A stretch of 64,000 nucleotides of DNA from Xiphophorus maculatus (lineage: Eukaryota; Chordata; Actinopteri; Cyprinodontiformes; Poeciliidae). This document shows, piece after piece, positions 54,255 to 64,000 of this stretch. How positions within the stretch are numbered: the first letter of the stretch is position 1; each line of letters opens with the position of its first letter. The DNA is taken from contig NC_036456.1 of assembly GCF_002775205.1 (NCBI RefSeq), positions 24,317,968-24,381,967 on the forward strand, written 5' to 3'. Under the pieces are notes generated by a model. That model was not told the DNA's origin, did not search any database, and saw only the letters and a list, made by a program, of their open reading frames with translations. The position numbers and the translations under genes were made by a program.

Positions 54255-56116
54255 CAGTATAAATATGTTTGTCATGATGATGAAATTTAATCTTTTGACA
54301 ATCAGAAAATATTAGTTTTCTTAATTCAGCTGTAATTTAATATGAATTAATTTCTGAACACTTTCTGCACTTTGGATGATCAAGTAATGAAGAATAACAA
54401 CTTAAAGAGAGTGAAACTTTAAAATTAACGTTGATGAAGGTAAATATTTAACTATATTAGAGTCAAATATTTAAAATTGCAGTTTATTACAGTTTAATAA
54501 ACTGTATTACAGGTCAAATAACAGTTTATTTCCTGAATAACAGTTTTAACAAACCTGAACTCAATGATCCATAAGAATGGTGACAAAATGAAAAACAATC
54601 TGAAACATGTTCTGATGTTTTACTGCAGGATGGCAGTGGGAGTCAAGGGCATAAATCCCATCTCATTATTGGGGGGAACCATAAACAGGAACATTTCTTA
54701 AGAGCAATTTTGGGGAGTCGGCAAAGTTACATTGAAATGTAACATAAAATGTGGTTTAAAAAGTTTTAAACCACATTCAAGCTGCAGGAGCAAAAATGAC
54801 TAATAATACACATCAAACATGTTTTATTCTCAGTAAACAGCCTGCAGAGAAGTAAAACTAAAATGCAAATGTTGCTTAGATACGAGTTTTGTTCAGTCTG
54901 ACTGATATAATCTCTGCTGCACCTTTACAAAAATGTCAGGTTCTAAATAAAAACAAATTTCCTCTTAATAAAATTCCTCATAAACATTATTTATTATAAT
55001 GGTTCCCAATACAATTTATGGAATATTTAAATTATAACTTGTTCAGATGCTTTATTTTAAAATCCTTTTTAGTTTTGTCATCTCCTGGATGACTGAGAAC
55101 AAACAAGTAGATAGAAATTAATATCTGGGGAGAATCATAACTTAAAACACTTAAAGCACCAGGGTTTATGTAGAAAAATATCCAGATTTTATTTTGTGGT
55201 TTCAAAGGCTCTTTGAAAACAGTAAGAAATAAAAGCATAAATTTGTAAATTTCTATCTTTTCTCTCTTCTGTTCTCGGCTCCCAGACTCTGAGCTGCGTC
55301 CACTTGCTCAGCCTGTCCCTCCAGTTTAAAACTCTTATAATTAACTGAAAGTTAAAGAGTTAAATATGAATGAGATGTTTGTCACCTTTAACAAAAAAGC
55401 TTAAGTCTATGAAAGCAGTGTAGTTAGTTTTGTTAATAAGGCAGTTTATCATGATTCAGCCAAAGTAATGAAATAACAAACTTCAGTCTGATTTTTATTG
55501 TTAATGTGTTTCTTCCTATTGAGCAGTGAAAGTAAATCAAAAGTGTTACATGTCTTTTGCTTTGAGTTTTTATTAACTTGAGGGTTTTTTGTTTGTGCTG
55601 CAGAGCTAACAGCTAACAGCTAAAAGCTAACAGCTAACAGTTAGCTCCTCACTTCAGTGGCTCTGCCAGCCAGTGCCGTTCAGCTGCTGTTGCTTCTCTC
55701 ACACTTTGGACTTTATTATTGTTCTAATAATGGAAGGGGACCTAAAATTACTCTTAGGTTTTTCTTAGATGAATCACAGGTTTATTTATTTCTTTGTTTC
55801 TTTTTCCTTTTTATATTGATCTTGTTTAATTGCAAATGTTTCTTCAATCATTTTTTTTTGGGTGGGGGGATTTTCTAGACTTTTAAAAGATTCTGAGGGT
55901 CCAGACCCCCCTGACCCACCCAGGATTTACGCCTATGGTGGTAGTAGTGTTTTTTATTAATCTTTTCTCTCTGTTTTGTCTTTCAGTATTAAACTCAACT
56001 TTTCTTCCATGTTGATGAAATACGACATAAAGTTTATGAACCAACATATCAAACATCTGTCCTGATGATCTTCATCACTTCACTGAAGTTTATTGATCCT
56101 GATTATTTCAAGCCAG
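54255..56116. other. Non-coding stretch upstream of gene G
   Basis: GGCATAAATCCC at 54649-54660 and the inverted GGATTTACGCC at 55923-55933, both next to G/C homopolymer-like runs, may be ends of a degenerate DNA transposon of about 1.3 kb. A heptamer array AGCTAAC x5 lies at 55604-55638. Unlike A, C, E and F, gene G lacks the CTCTCAG-GATGAAGATG start region. Confidence 0.35.
55604..55638 (+). repeat. Tandem AGCTAAC heptamer array
   Basis: Five units, one with AGCTAAA, followed by the inverted AGTTAGCT. Non-coding. Confidence 0.85.
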
Positions 56117-57006
56117 ATGTTTCTGATCCTGCTGCTCCTCATCCTCAGCTCATGTCTCTGTGGTCAGTCTCCATCTTGTCTTTGTGACAGAAAGCTCTCT
56201 AGATGGAGCTGAAAGACTCCCATGTTCCAGTTCTCAGTGTGTCTGCTCCTCTCTTTCCCTCTCTGTCTCCTCAGCAGCAACATTTGTAGTGAATGTGACA
56301 CAGAGCAGCTATCAGGCAGAGGAGAACCACAGCATCACTCTGGAGTGGACCTTCACCACCAAGACTCAGGGATCCTGGAAGAATCTGTTCATCTACTGCA
56401 GCTTGTTGGCTCCTCATAAAGAATTGGTTCTCTATCAGGTCCATGAAGGTGTTGAGATTCCAGAGTCTCAGGATAAACAGTTTTCAGGACGAGTCCAGAT
56501 TGACAAAGACGTCCTCAGAGAAGGACGAATCAGACTCCATGTGTCCAGACTGAGGACTGAAGACTCTGGTCTGTATCTGTGTGACGTGAAAACTGAAGAT
56601 GGATTCAACAAGGCATTCTGTCGACTCAACGTTACTGGTGAGAAGAAATATTTTACTCAGATAAAATCCTGAGACCTGAGTTGTTGAATTTCTTCATCTT
56701 CTACATGAATCCTCCTGGATCTCAGTTTTCATCAAATATTAATAAATATTTCTGATTTCTCTCCCAGCAGCTGCTGATCAGATCCAAACTCAGAGACCAA
56801 CTTTGACTCCAGAACCAGAGAGACGAGGAAGGAACATCTTCATCATCACTCTGGGACTGACAGCAGCTTTACTGGTTCTAATAATAATATTAATAATAAT
56901 AATAATAATGTTGATTATTTGGTTTAGGATGAAAAGGAAGAATCATTTTGAATCAAGTGTAGATGAAAAAAAACCCCAGTACAGATCATGGGTTTGTTTG
57001 CTATAG
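56117..57006 (+). CDS. Complete single-V transmembrane Ig receptor, gene G
   Basis: Exons: 56117-56162 (signal MFLILLLLILSSCLC), 56275-56637 (V domain), 56768-57006 (stalk, TM, tail); 648 bases, 215 residues, phase 1. The V domain has LEWTF, LFIYCSL, REGRIRLHVSRLRTEDSG and YLC, with a last-strand cysteine (FCRLNV). The stalk reads AADQIQTQRPTLTPEPERRG. The TM contains an (ATA)n run that lengthens an isoleucine stretch, then IIWFRMKRK and a short tail ending SWVCLL, with no ITIM or ITAM. The ATG differs from the other copies: the usual MKMISR start is replaced by MFLIL because the upstream sequence is different, so this gene probably uses its own promoter. Confidence 0.8.
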
Positions 57007-58259
57007 TTTAGTTTAAAACTAATTTTGCCTCCACAGAAAAATATCAGATTTGTTTCCATCTATTCTGATTAACATGTTAGATCATCATGAATGAATGTAT
57101 AGTAATAATGATGACATTGAGTCATTTATTGTTATTGTTTTAGAAATTTTAAATAATTTTTAAAGGTTTCTGGACTCAGACAGAAGTATTGATCAATTAT
57201 TGTGTCTGATAACTGATCAATGATTCAGTTATCAGATGATAACTGAATCTTACTGATTGATCAGACATTGGTTTATTGACCATCAGTCATTTTGTGGTTG
57301 TTCACACCATCACTGTGACCAAAGTGATGAATTTGTTACATTTACATTCATGTTTTTTAAATACTGTTTTATTGTTGAGTTATGAAGATTTAAAATCTGT
57401 TATTTTCACAGAAATATTTTTAACAAACACTTTTATAAATATGTTGTGAAACAAAACATCTAAATATTTTGACGATGTTGTTATAAAACAAAATTTTTCC
57501 CTGTTTTTAGGTGAAATCAAAGGATTATCTTTAAAGTGATGATTTTTATACATTAAATTTATTTTAGAAATCAACACAACATAAAAGTGTTTTGCTTTTC
57601 TTTAACATAAATCTTTACTCAGTGCTAGTTTGTTGTTTCTTTATTGAAACGTTATAAATATGAATGTTGGAATTTCATTACAAAATTGTTACATTTTCAA
57701 TGGGTTCAAAGTTTTTTTCTTTAAACTTAATATTTCAACTCAAAGTGTCTCATATATTTTGATCAAATGTATTTTTGTGAATCTGTGAATGTTTGTGGTT
57801 TTATATCATGTAATATGTGTTATTCCGTTGCTATGAGCTGCTCAACCGAGTTTACGCTTTGGGATAAATTAAGTATTGTGACGTGCAGAAGCTGAAGTTT
57901 TATAAATATAACTAATGTGACTTAAAGAAGATTAATTTAGTGCAAGAAAATAAGAGCCTGTCTGTGTCATTGTTCTGCTGCAGGAGATAAAATCTAAGAA
58001 ATTCACTCTGGTCTTTATGTGAGCGACTTTCTCCAGATGAAAAATAATTTATTAAAGTTATTTAAGCTCATTTTAACAGTAGAATATGAAAACATGTTAG
58101 AAATTTACTTTTTTTTATCTGAAAATAAAATGTATTAAAATTAGAAAATCTGACAAAGACTGAGTTGTTTCATTATTCTAGTTTAAACTAATTAAAGTCT
58201 TTCATCACATGATGATAAAGGTGTTTTTTTCTTTTATCTCCAATAAGTTTCATGATGTT
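57007..58259 (+). other. 3' UTR and flank of gene G, duplicated at 59600-60960
   Basis: No exon. Sequence such as AAAATATCAGATTTGTTTCCA matches the flank of the next copy, showing that G and H are tandem duplicates. Confidence 0.7.
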
Positions 58260-59091
58260 GCCGTACCTTACTGTATTATATAGCAGATGACTCCGGCAAG
58301 ACCAGAGGTGGAGGTTTGTGCATTTATATTAACAAAGCTTGGTGCACAGACTCTGCTACTACCGAGAGTCACTGCTCACAGAATGTGGAGTTTTTAATGG
58401 TCAAATGCAGACCTGATTACCTCCCAAGGGAATTCACCTCGATCATCCTCACTGCCGTGTACACCCCACGGATGCTAATGCCAAGCTAGCCATGAAAGAA
58501 CTCTATGCGGCTATTAGAAAACACCAAACCAAATACCCCGAGGCTGCTTTTATTGTTGCGGGTGATTTCAATCACTCCAACTTGAAGACAGTTCTTCCCA
58601 GATTCCACCAACATGTCTCCTGCCACACCAGAGGAGACAAGACCCTGGACCAAGTCTACTCCAATCTGGCTGGAGCCTACAATGTGACACCCCTCCCCAA
58701 CATCGGACAATCAGACCATCTCTCCCTGTTCCTCACACCTCGGTACCTACCACTCATCCAACGTGTGAAACCTACCGTGAGGACAGTAAAGGTGTGGCCA
58801 GAGGGCTCAGACGCTGTGCTCCAGGACCGGTTCAGGAATACAGATTGGACTATTTTCCACCATACAGACTTGGATCAGTACGCCTCATCTGTACTGAACC
58901 ATATTTCCACCACCATAGAACGTGTCACCACCTGCAAACGCATTACCATGTACCCCAACCAGAAACCCTGGATGAACTGAGACGTTCGTCTCCAGCTGAA
59001 GGCCCGCAACATCGCCTTCAGGTCAGGGGATGCACAGACTTACAGTGCAGCCAGGGCTGAGCTGAAGAAGGGAATCAAGAAGGCCAAACAC
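58260..59091 (+). mobile_element. L2/CR1-like LINE endonuclease fragment
   Basis: Translation gives SGKTRGGGLCIYINKAW, then in other frames AAFIVAGDFNHSNLK (catalytic GDFN), HTRGDKTLDQVYSN, PNIGQSDHLSLFL (SDH motif), TVKVWPEGSDAVLQDRFRN and NQKPWMN, the usual order in L2/CR1 endonuclease and linker. Frameshifts precede 58492 and a TGA is at 58978-58980. The 3' edge runs directly into the Ig V exon at about 59090, with CCTCAGAGAA present at the joint in the Ig copies. Confidence 0.85.
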
Positions 59092-59599
59092 CTCAGAGAA
59101 GGACGAATCAGACTCCATGTGTCCAGACTGAGGACTGAAGACTCTGGTCTGTATCTGTGTTACGTGAAAACTGAAGATGGATTCAACTCTGGAAGATGTC
59201 GACTCAACGTTACTGGTGAAAAGAAATCATGTAATTAATTTTTTTCCACTCAGTTCAAATTCTGATCCTGTATTGATGAACCAACATCTTCATCTTCTAC
59301 ATGAATCCTCCTGGATCTCAGTTTTCATCAAATATTAATAAATATTTCTGATTTCTCTCCCTGCAGCTGCTGATCAGATCCAAACTCAGAGACCAACTTT
59401 GACTCCAGAACCAGAGAGACGAGGAAGGAACATCGTCTTCATCAGTCTAGGATCAATAGTAGCTCTGATGGCTCTAATAATATTGATTATTTGTTTTAGG
59501 AAGAGGAGAAAGACAATGAAAACTAATCATTTGACAAGAGTAGATTTAAAAAAACAACAACAAATAGATAACAATGTTGTTCACTTTACAATTGTTTAA
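59092..59599 (+). pseudogene. Truncated Ig gene H: 3' half of V exon joined to a LINE, plus TM exon
   Basis: The V part (59092-59215) begins at REGRIRLHVS and keeps DSGLYLC (then YV instead of DV) and GRCRLNV before its donor. The second exon, 59367-59599, reads the family stalk (PTLTPEPERRG), the TM SLGSIVALMALIILIICF and a tail ending NVVHFTIV. Signal exon and the front half of the V domain are lost, replaced by the LINE. The LINE frame from 58981 runs in frame into the V remnant (KKGIKKAKH then LREGRIR). No signal peptide is available, so a surface product is unlikely. Confidence 0.75.
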
Positions 59600-61909
59600 A
59601 ATTAATTTTGCCCTCACAAAAATATCAGATTTGTTTCAATCTATTCTAATGCTTAACATGTTAGATTATCATGACTTAATTTATTCGCTTAATTAATAGT
59701 GGAGAAATATTTTTATCTCCATGGCAACCATTGAGCTGTGAAAAATGTTTACTCACACTAAGTGCCTCCTATTTTTCCAAAGATTCTCCTCAGAGCTGCA
59801 GTTTCCAAGCTTCCAGCACACAGAGCATCCCTCCACTCCCCATCTCAGCTCCTTCAGACTAGCCAGCAGCAATTAGCAAACACCTGTTGGAACTGCACAT
59901 CTGTTGAACTCATTATATGAGCTACTTTTCAGTGCAACACTCCTAAGACCTGCTATAAATGGCATAATGAAGGCGCATTGTTGTGATGACATGCTGAAGG
60001 CAGAGTGTCAGAAGGAGTAGGGACTTTTAAAGAGACAGAGGCCCAATTTCAAGGTTTTAAAATGCAAAGTCAAATTTATTTTAAGTCATGTCAGCGTTTT
60101 CATAACTGAAGACAACATAGTTACTTGATTGTGCTATAAAATGTCACTATGTGCCTGGAGAATATATGATAATGTATATTCTCCATATTGCAATAATGAT
60201 GACATTGAGTCATTTATTATATTGTTTCAGTTCCTGTTTTAAATAATTTATAAAATTATTTAAACCAGAACCATTGATCAGTTATTGAGTTATTGTGTCA
60301 AAATGCCGAATCAGCTGATTGTTACTGAAACCAAAGATATTTATCTGATGCACAACTTATGTTTACAGTCATATCTTTTAAATACTCTTTTGTTGAATTA
60401 TGTAGATATAAAAATGTCCAATTTATTATTTTCACAGGTATATTTAAACAAATATTTTTATTAATATGTCGTAAAACAGAACACATTAAGACGTTTTAAG
60501 AGGTTGTTATAAAAATCAATATTTCCCTAATTTCAGGTGAAATCAAATAATTAATTTTAAAGTGACAATTTCTATACATTTCATCAATTTCAGAGATGAA
60601 CATAAAACATTATGACATAAAAGTCTTTTGCTTTTCTTTAACATACATTTTACCTTCAGTGCTAGTTTGTTGTTTCTTTGTTGAAAAGTTATAAATGTAA
60701 ATGTTTCATTATAGAATTGTTATTACTTTCAAAGTTTTCTCTTTAAACTTAATGTTTCAACTCAAATCTTCTGATGAGTTTATATTTTTGATAAGCTGCG
60801 CTTCTGGTGTGTAGCTGTGAATGGTTGTGGTTTCACACCACGTAATGTGTGTGAATGTGTTACAATAAGCTGCTAAACTGAATTTGTCTTTTGGAATAAA
60901 TAAAATATTGTGAAGTTCAGAATCTGAAGCTCTTAATAAAACATTTATTTTTCTTCCAGCGGCGTCTCCATCTTGCTTCAACTTGTCAGAATCTCTCACT
61001 GTTTCCTGGTTTCCACTTTAAACAAGGATTCACATTTTACCTGCATTTGGTTCCGTCTGGTTTTCACCTTATAGACATTAATGTCAGATTGTTTCAAGTT
61101 CACCTGTGTTCATATTAAAACTTCCATCAAGTTTAATGTTGTCAGCATGTTTTATACTGACAACATGAAATATAAGTTTTGTTTTGACACTACGCCCTCT
61201 ATTGGTGAAACGTCACCACAACAACAACATCATACATTGTTTTAAATAATAGAGACAGATTAGAAAATATTTGTTTTGGTGGAAAAAGAAAAAATAAATT
61301 TTTAATACAAAAACAGGAAAATCTGGATTTTTGTGTGTTTGCACCCATTTTGATGCTGGGTTTTAATATTTAATTTTAAAATATATAAATTCAATTATGT
61401 AAATATTAAATTTGTGAATTTTGAAAAACAGATACTTCATTTCTTCTGAATTATTCTGACTTGTTTGAAAGTTTCAGAACAAAAACAATTTTAACAGGTG
61501 TTCAATCTGAACAGTTTTCCAGATCAATAGTTTTATTAAACCTGCAGTGATGACAGATCTCTGTCAGAGACATCAGAGAAGCTGAAGAGAATCCAGCAGA
61601 GCTCTGATTTTATTTTTATTCAGGTTTTGTAGCCATTGTCTAATATGTCTAACAATTCTCCTCACTATTGAACCACTGTTTAATGCCTTAATGCAGTTTA
61701 TGAATTTTGTTTATCTGAATCAATACCGTTTCAATCAATCAAGTTGATTTGTTTAAAAGGATCTAAGTTTTGTTTTCTGTTCCGTCTCAGCTTGTCTGAG
61801 ATATTGAGTGTATTTAACACTAGTTTTTCTATTTTTATTTTTTTTTTCAGATGTTGATACATAGGTTGCCCAGGCTTCCGGTGGGGACCCTGTTTTGAAG
61901 AGGGGGGGG
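59600..61909 (+). other. 3' flank of gene H with an insertion, then unassigned sequence
   Basis: 59600-59690 and 60195-60960 match the flank of gene G. Between them lies about 490 bases that start GGAGAAATATTTTTATCTCC and end ATGTATATTCTCCA, probably a small inverted-repeat element (59699-60186). 60961-61909 shows no gene. Confidence 0.5.
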
Positions 61910-62207
61910 TGTTACGGCCCAAGGCTATTCCTTTGGGGTTTAGCATCCCTGCTCCAGATCTTCTGATTGGTGCTGATTGGAAGTGGAGGCAGCTGGCCAG
62001 TGTCTCCATGAATGACATCAGATCAGCTTAAAATGCACCACCTTTTTCTCACCAGGACAGCCCTTTTCTTTTTGTCTGTCAACCTCTCCTCTTTTTTCCC
62101 CTTTCCTCTCCAACCAGTTATGACTTTTGTTAAATAAATCCTATTTTAAGTTATCCCACGCGTTGCTTCCCTTTCATTTGTTATGGTACTAGAGCCAGAC
62201 CATAACA
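61910..62207 (+). mobile_element. 3' LTR of a degenerate LTR retrotransposon
   Basis: A purine-rich tract (GAAGAGGGGGGGG, 61898-61909) precedes TGTTACGGCCC and the unit ends CCATAACA at 62207, giving TGTTA...TAACA ends. Inside are a T/C-rich region and a poly(A) signal AAATAAATCC near 62134. Only a few dozen bases of internal region (from about 61850) lie before the tract; the rest of the element and the 5' LTR are missing. The family is not identified; Ty3/gypsy-like is a guess. Confidence 0.65.
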
Positions 62208-62324
62208 ATGACTAAATGTGGTGTAAATCACTTTGGGGTCCTCTGGACATCATAAAGCACTGTACAAGTACAGGCCATTTACTGTCTTATCGCTGTGTGA
62301 AATGCTTTTATTTATGAATTTCAG

Positions 62325-63921
62325 ATAGAACAAGATTTAAGATTCCTGTTTGGCGAAGACACTGCCAACAGATTTTTGGAGAAGTGGCCCACCAGTCTCA
62401 AATCCAAGGTTATAAAGGAAAGCCATGGCCTGGTACCTACCACTGAGCTCTTGGATTTATTGCGGAATGCCGAGTTGGCTGCTGAGGCTGAGAATGGTAT
62501 GTTGGTCCTCTAGAGAATTGTGACAAATTCACATGTTAGTGGGATGATGGTAACCTGAAGCTGTTGGTCTGTAGGTTGGGATAGTGACATGTCTGCTATT
62601 TTGCTTCTGCTGCATCTGCTACCACCATCTGCACAAGGACGAAGAGGCCGGGTAAGATGTCTGCATCTCAAGCAGTGGATCACCTCATCAGATTTCTTAA
62701 GGTACTGCTAAACAGTTGTTTAAAGATTAAACAAAGCATAATTCAGTCTCTTCATTTTTACAATTCAAAATTTTATTCTGTCTGATCTTCATTCAGAAAT
62801 TTGTCACTAAATACTTTTGTCATGTGTTTATTTATTTTTTTAATGTAGGTTGGAACCAGTGTACAGAGGCATCTTGACAAAATCATGCAACATTCCCAGC
62901 CCTACCTCCTTGCCCAGGGATCCATCCAAAGCAGTATTCACACATTCTTAATTGTGATTGACAACTGTGCTATTCCATGTAAGGCAACATGTTCAGTTGG
63001 AGCTCTTGATGAGCTCTTCAAGGCCCATTATGTGTTTGGTACGTCATACAGTGCTCCCTTGACCAACTTCTTCACTTTTCTCCAAACAGTTGTTGTGTTA
63101 TGTTTTTTCACACAACTGAAAACTTCTCAGTTGATGTGATGCAGGACATTTTTGAAGGTTTTGGCCAGTACAAGTTTTTTAAAGAACACATTACATTGGA
63201 GGAACTGAATTTGAGAATATTAACTTTTGACTATGGATTCATGGAAAGGAACAACAGGCCAGTGGCCGTGAATTTATGTGGAGAATCGAATGATCTGGGA
63301 CTAAATGCAGTTCAATCATGGTGCTTTCTGAAGAATGTTCCTCTCATGTTTGGAGATCTGGTAACATCTGATAATCCACACTGGGGCCTCCTCCTTTTAC
63401 TACTACAAATTGTAAATATTGTTCTTTCTCCAATGTCTGTGTGTATATTTAAAACACTTGATTGTGGATCATCACAAACTGTTTAAAAAGTTGTATCCAC
63501 AGAAAAAACTTTTACTAAAGCACCATTTTCTCATCCATTATCCTAGGTGCATTCAGAAAATTGGCCCTGTACTTCATAGTTGGTGCATGCGCTATGAAGG
63601 TAAACACAATTTTTTAATAAACAGTTAAAGTCATTTAAAAACATTACCAAACCACTCACTGAAAAACATCAAAATTATATGGCACATGTTTGGGAAGCTT
63701 CATCAACTTTTAATCGATTGGACATTGGACCAGGGAAAATAGTATCTTTAAACATGGTGAAAGGAGGTTCTGACATTTCTGAGGCAGTGCAAGTGTCTCT
63801 TGCGGTTCAAGTTATGAAAGTGAACTGGGCAAAACACAGTGAATTTATTTACCGTCCTCTTCTGGTTATTTGTGCTAAAGTTGAATCTGAAATGCCAGAT
63901 CAAGTCTGTGTTCATAGTTAA
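62325..63921 (+). pseudogene. Decayed multi-exon gene of an unnamed fish family (SAMD3-like / transposon-derived)
   Basis: Exon-like pieces: 62325-62496 (LRFLFGEDTANRFLEKWPTS), 62575-62701 (GWDSDMSAILLLLHLLPPS, then a one-base frame break near 62636 and KMSASQAVDHLIRFLK), 62849-63092 (QPYLLAQGS, VIDNCAIPCKA, LDELFKAHYVFGTSYS, FFTFLQT). A second module follows in changed frames: 63130-63420 (DIFEGFGQYKFFKEH, FDYGFMERNNRPV, LNAVQSWCFLKNVPL), 63430-63600 (VYLKHLIVDHHKLFKKLYPQ, IQKIGPVLHSWCMRYE) and 63679-63921. From memory both modules occur in large families of predicted fish proteins, the first often labelled SAMD3-like; I cannot assign a function. The frame breaks and lack of a start mark it as a pseudogene. 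Confidence 0.5.
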
Positions 63922-64000
63922 AGACAAATTGTTGCTGCTTACATTGCCTTTATGTACAGTAACATTTCATGAACATTTTCATGCTTATGAAGTTACTAAA

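Noticed and set aside
59580..59599. ITIM-like ending VHFTIV in the tail of gene H
   Set aside because: The required tyrosine is a phenylalanine, and the gene is truncated.

Overview
This window is eukaryotic nuclear DNA from a teleost fish. Evidence for that is AT-rich introns, many small phase-1 Ig exons, a ladderlectin/nattectin-type C-type lectin, and a typical fish repeat load: RTE/Rex3-like LINE with a CATC-repeat tail, L2/CR1-like LINE pieces, a tRNA-headed SINE, BEL/Pao and other LTR sequence, hAT, Tc1-like ends and MITEs. I cannot fix the species.

The core is a tandem and inverted cluster of related immunoglobulin-superfamily receptor genes that recall the PD-L1/B7 and butyrophilin/MOG families. 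Plus-strand members: a TM-exon remnant (2093-2211); a four-exon, two-V-domain receptor (3289-7492); an orphan TM exon with a stop and a 19-codon Ile run (12081-12346); a second two-V receptor (36652-38634); a one-V gene whose TM exon carries a frame-shifting tandem duplication (45802-47057); a complete one-V receptor (56117-57006); and a damaged copy whose V exon has been half replaced by LINE sequence (58981-59599). On the minus strand a MOG/butyrophilin-like gene (21447-27532, putative promoter near 30.4 kb) has an orphan signal-plus-V pair of the first family (24853-25382) inside its first coding intron. Every splice junction I could place in these genes is phase 1, so exons are freely exchangeable.

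Between 31.2 and 33.6 kb lies a four-exon C-type lectin domain; a 5'-truncated copy of that block is at 47.4-49.5 kb. Further duplicated blocks: 871-1867 with 53065-54254; 2358-2812 inverted with 28170-28642; 2895-4425 inverted with 24515-25775; about 6440-9935 with 37600-42580; and 56700-58260 with 59290-60960. Several transposon insertions sit in one copy with the matching empty site in the other, so the order of events can be read.

The right end holds a degenerate LTR (61910-62207) and a decayed multi-exon coding region of a fish family I cannot name with certainty (62325-63921). The genes appear to be cell-surface or secreted immune recognition molecules; the point most worth following is that the first V domain of the whole family lacks the B-strand cysteine and carries a cysteine where the C-strand tryptophan is expected.
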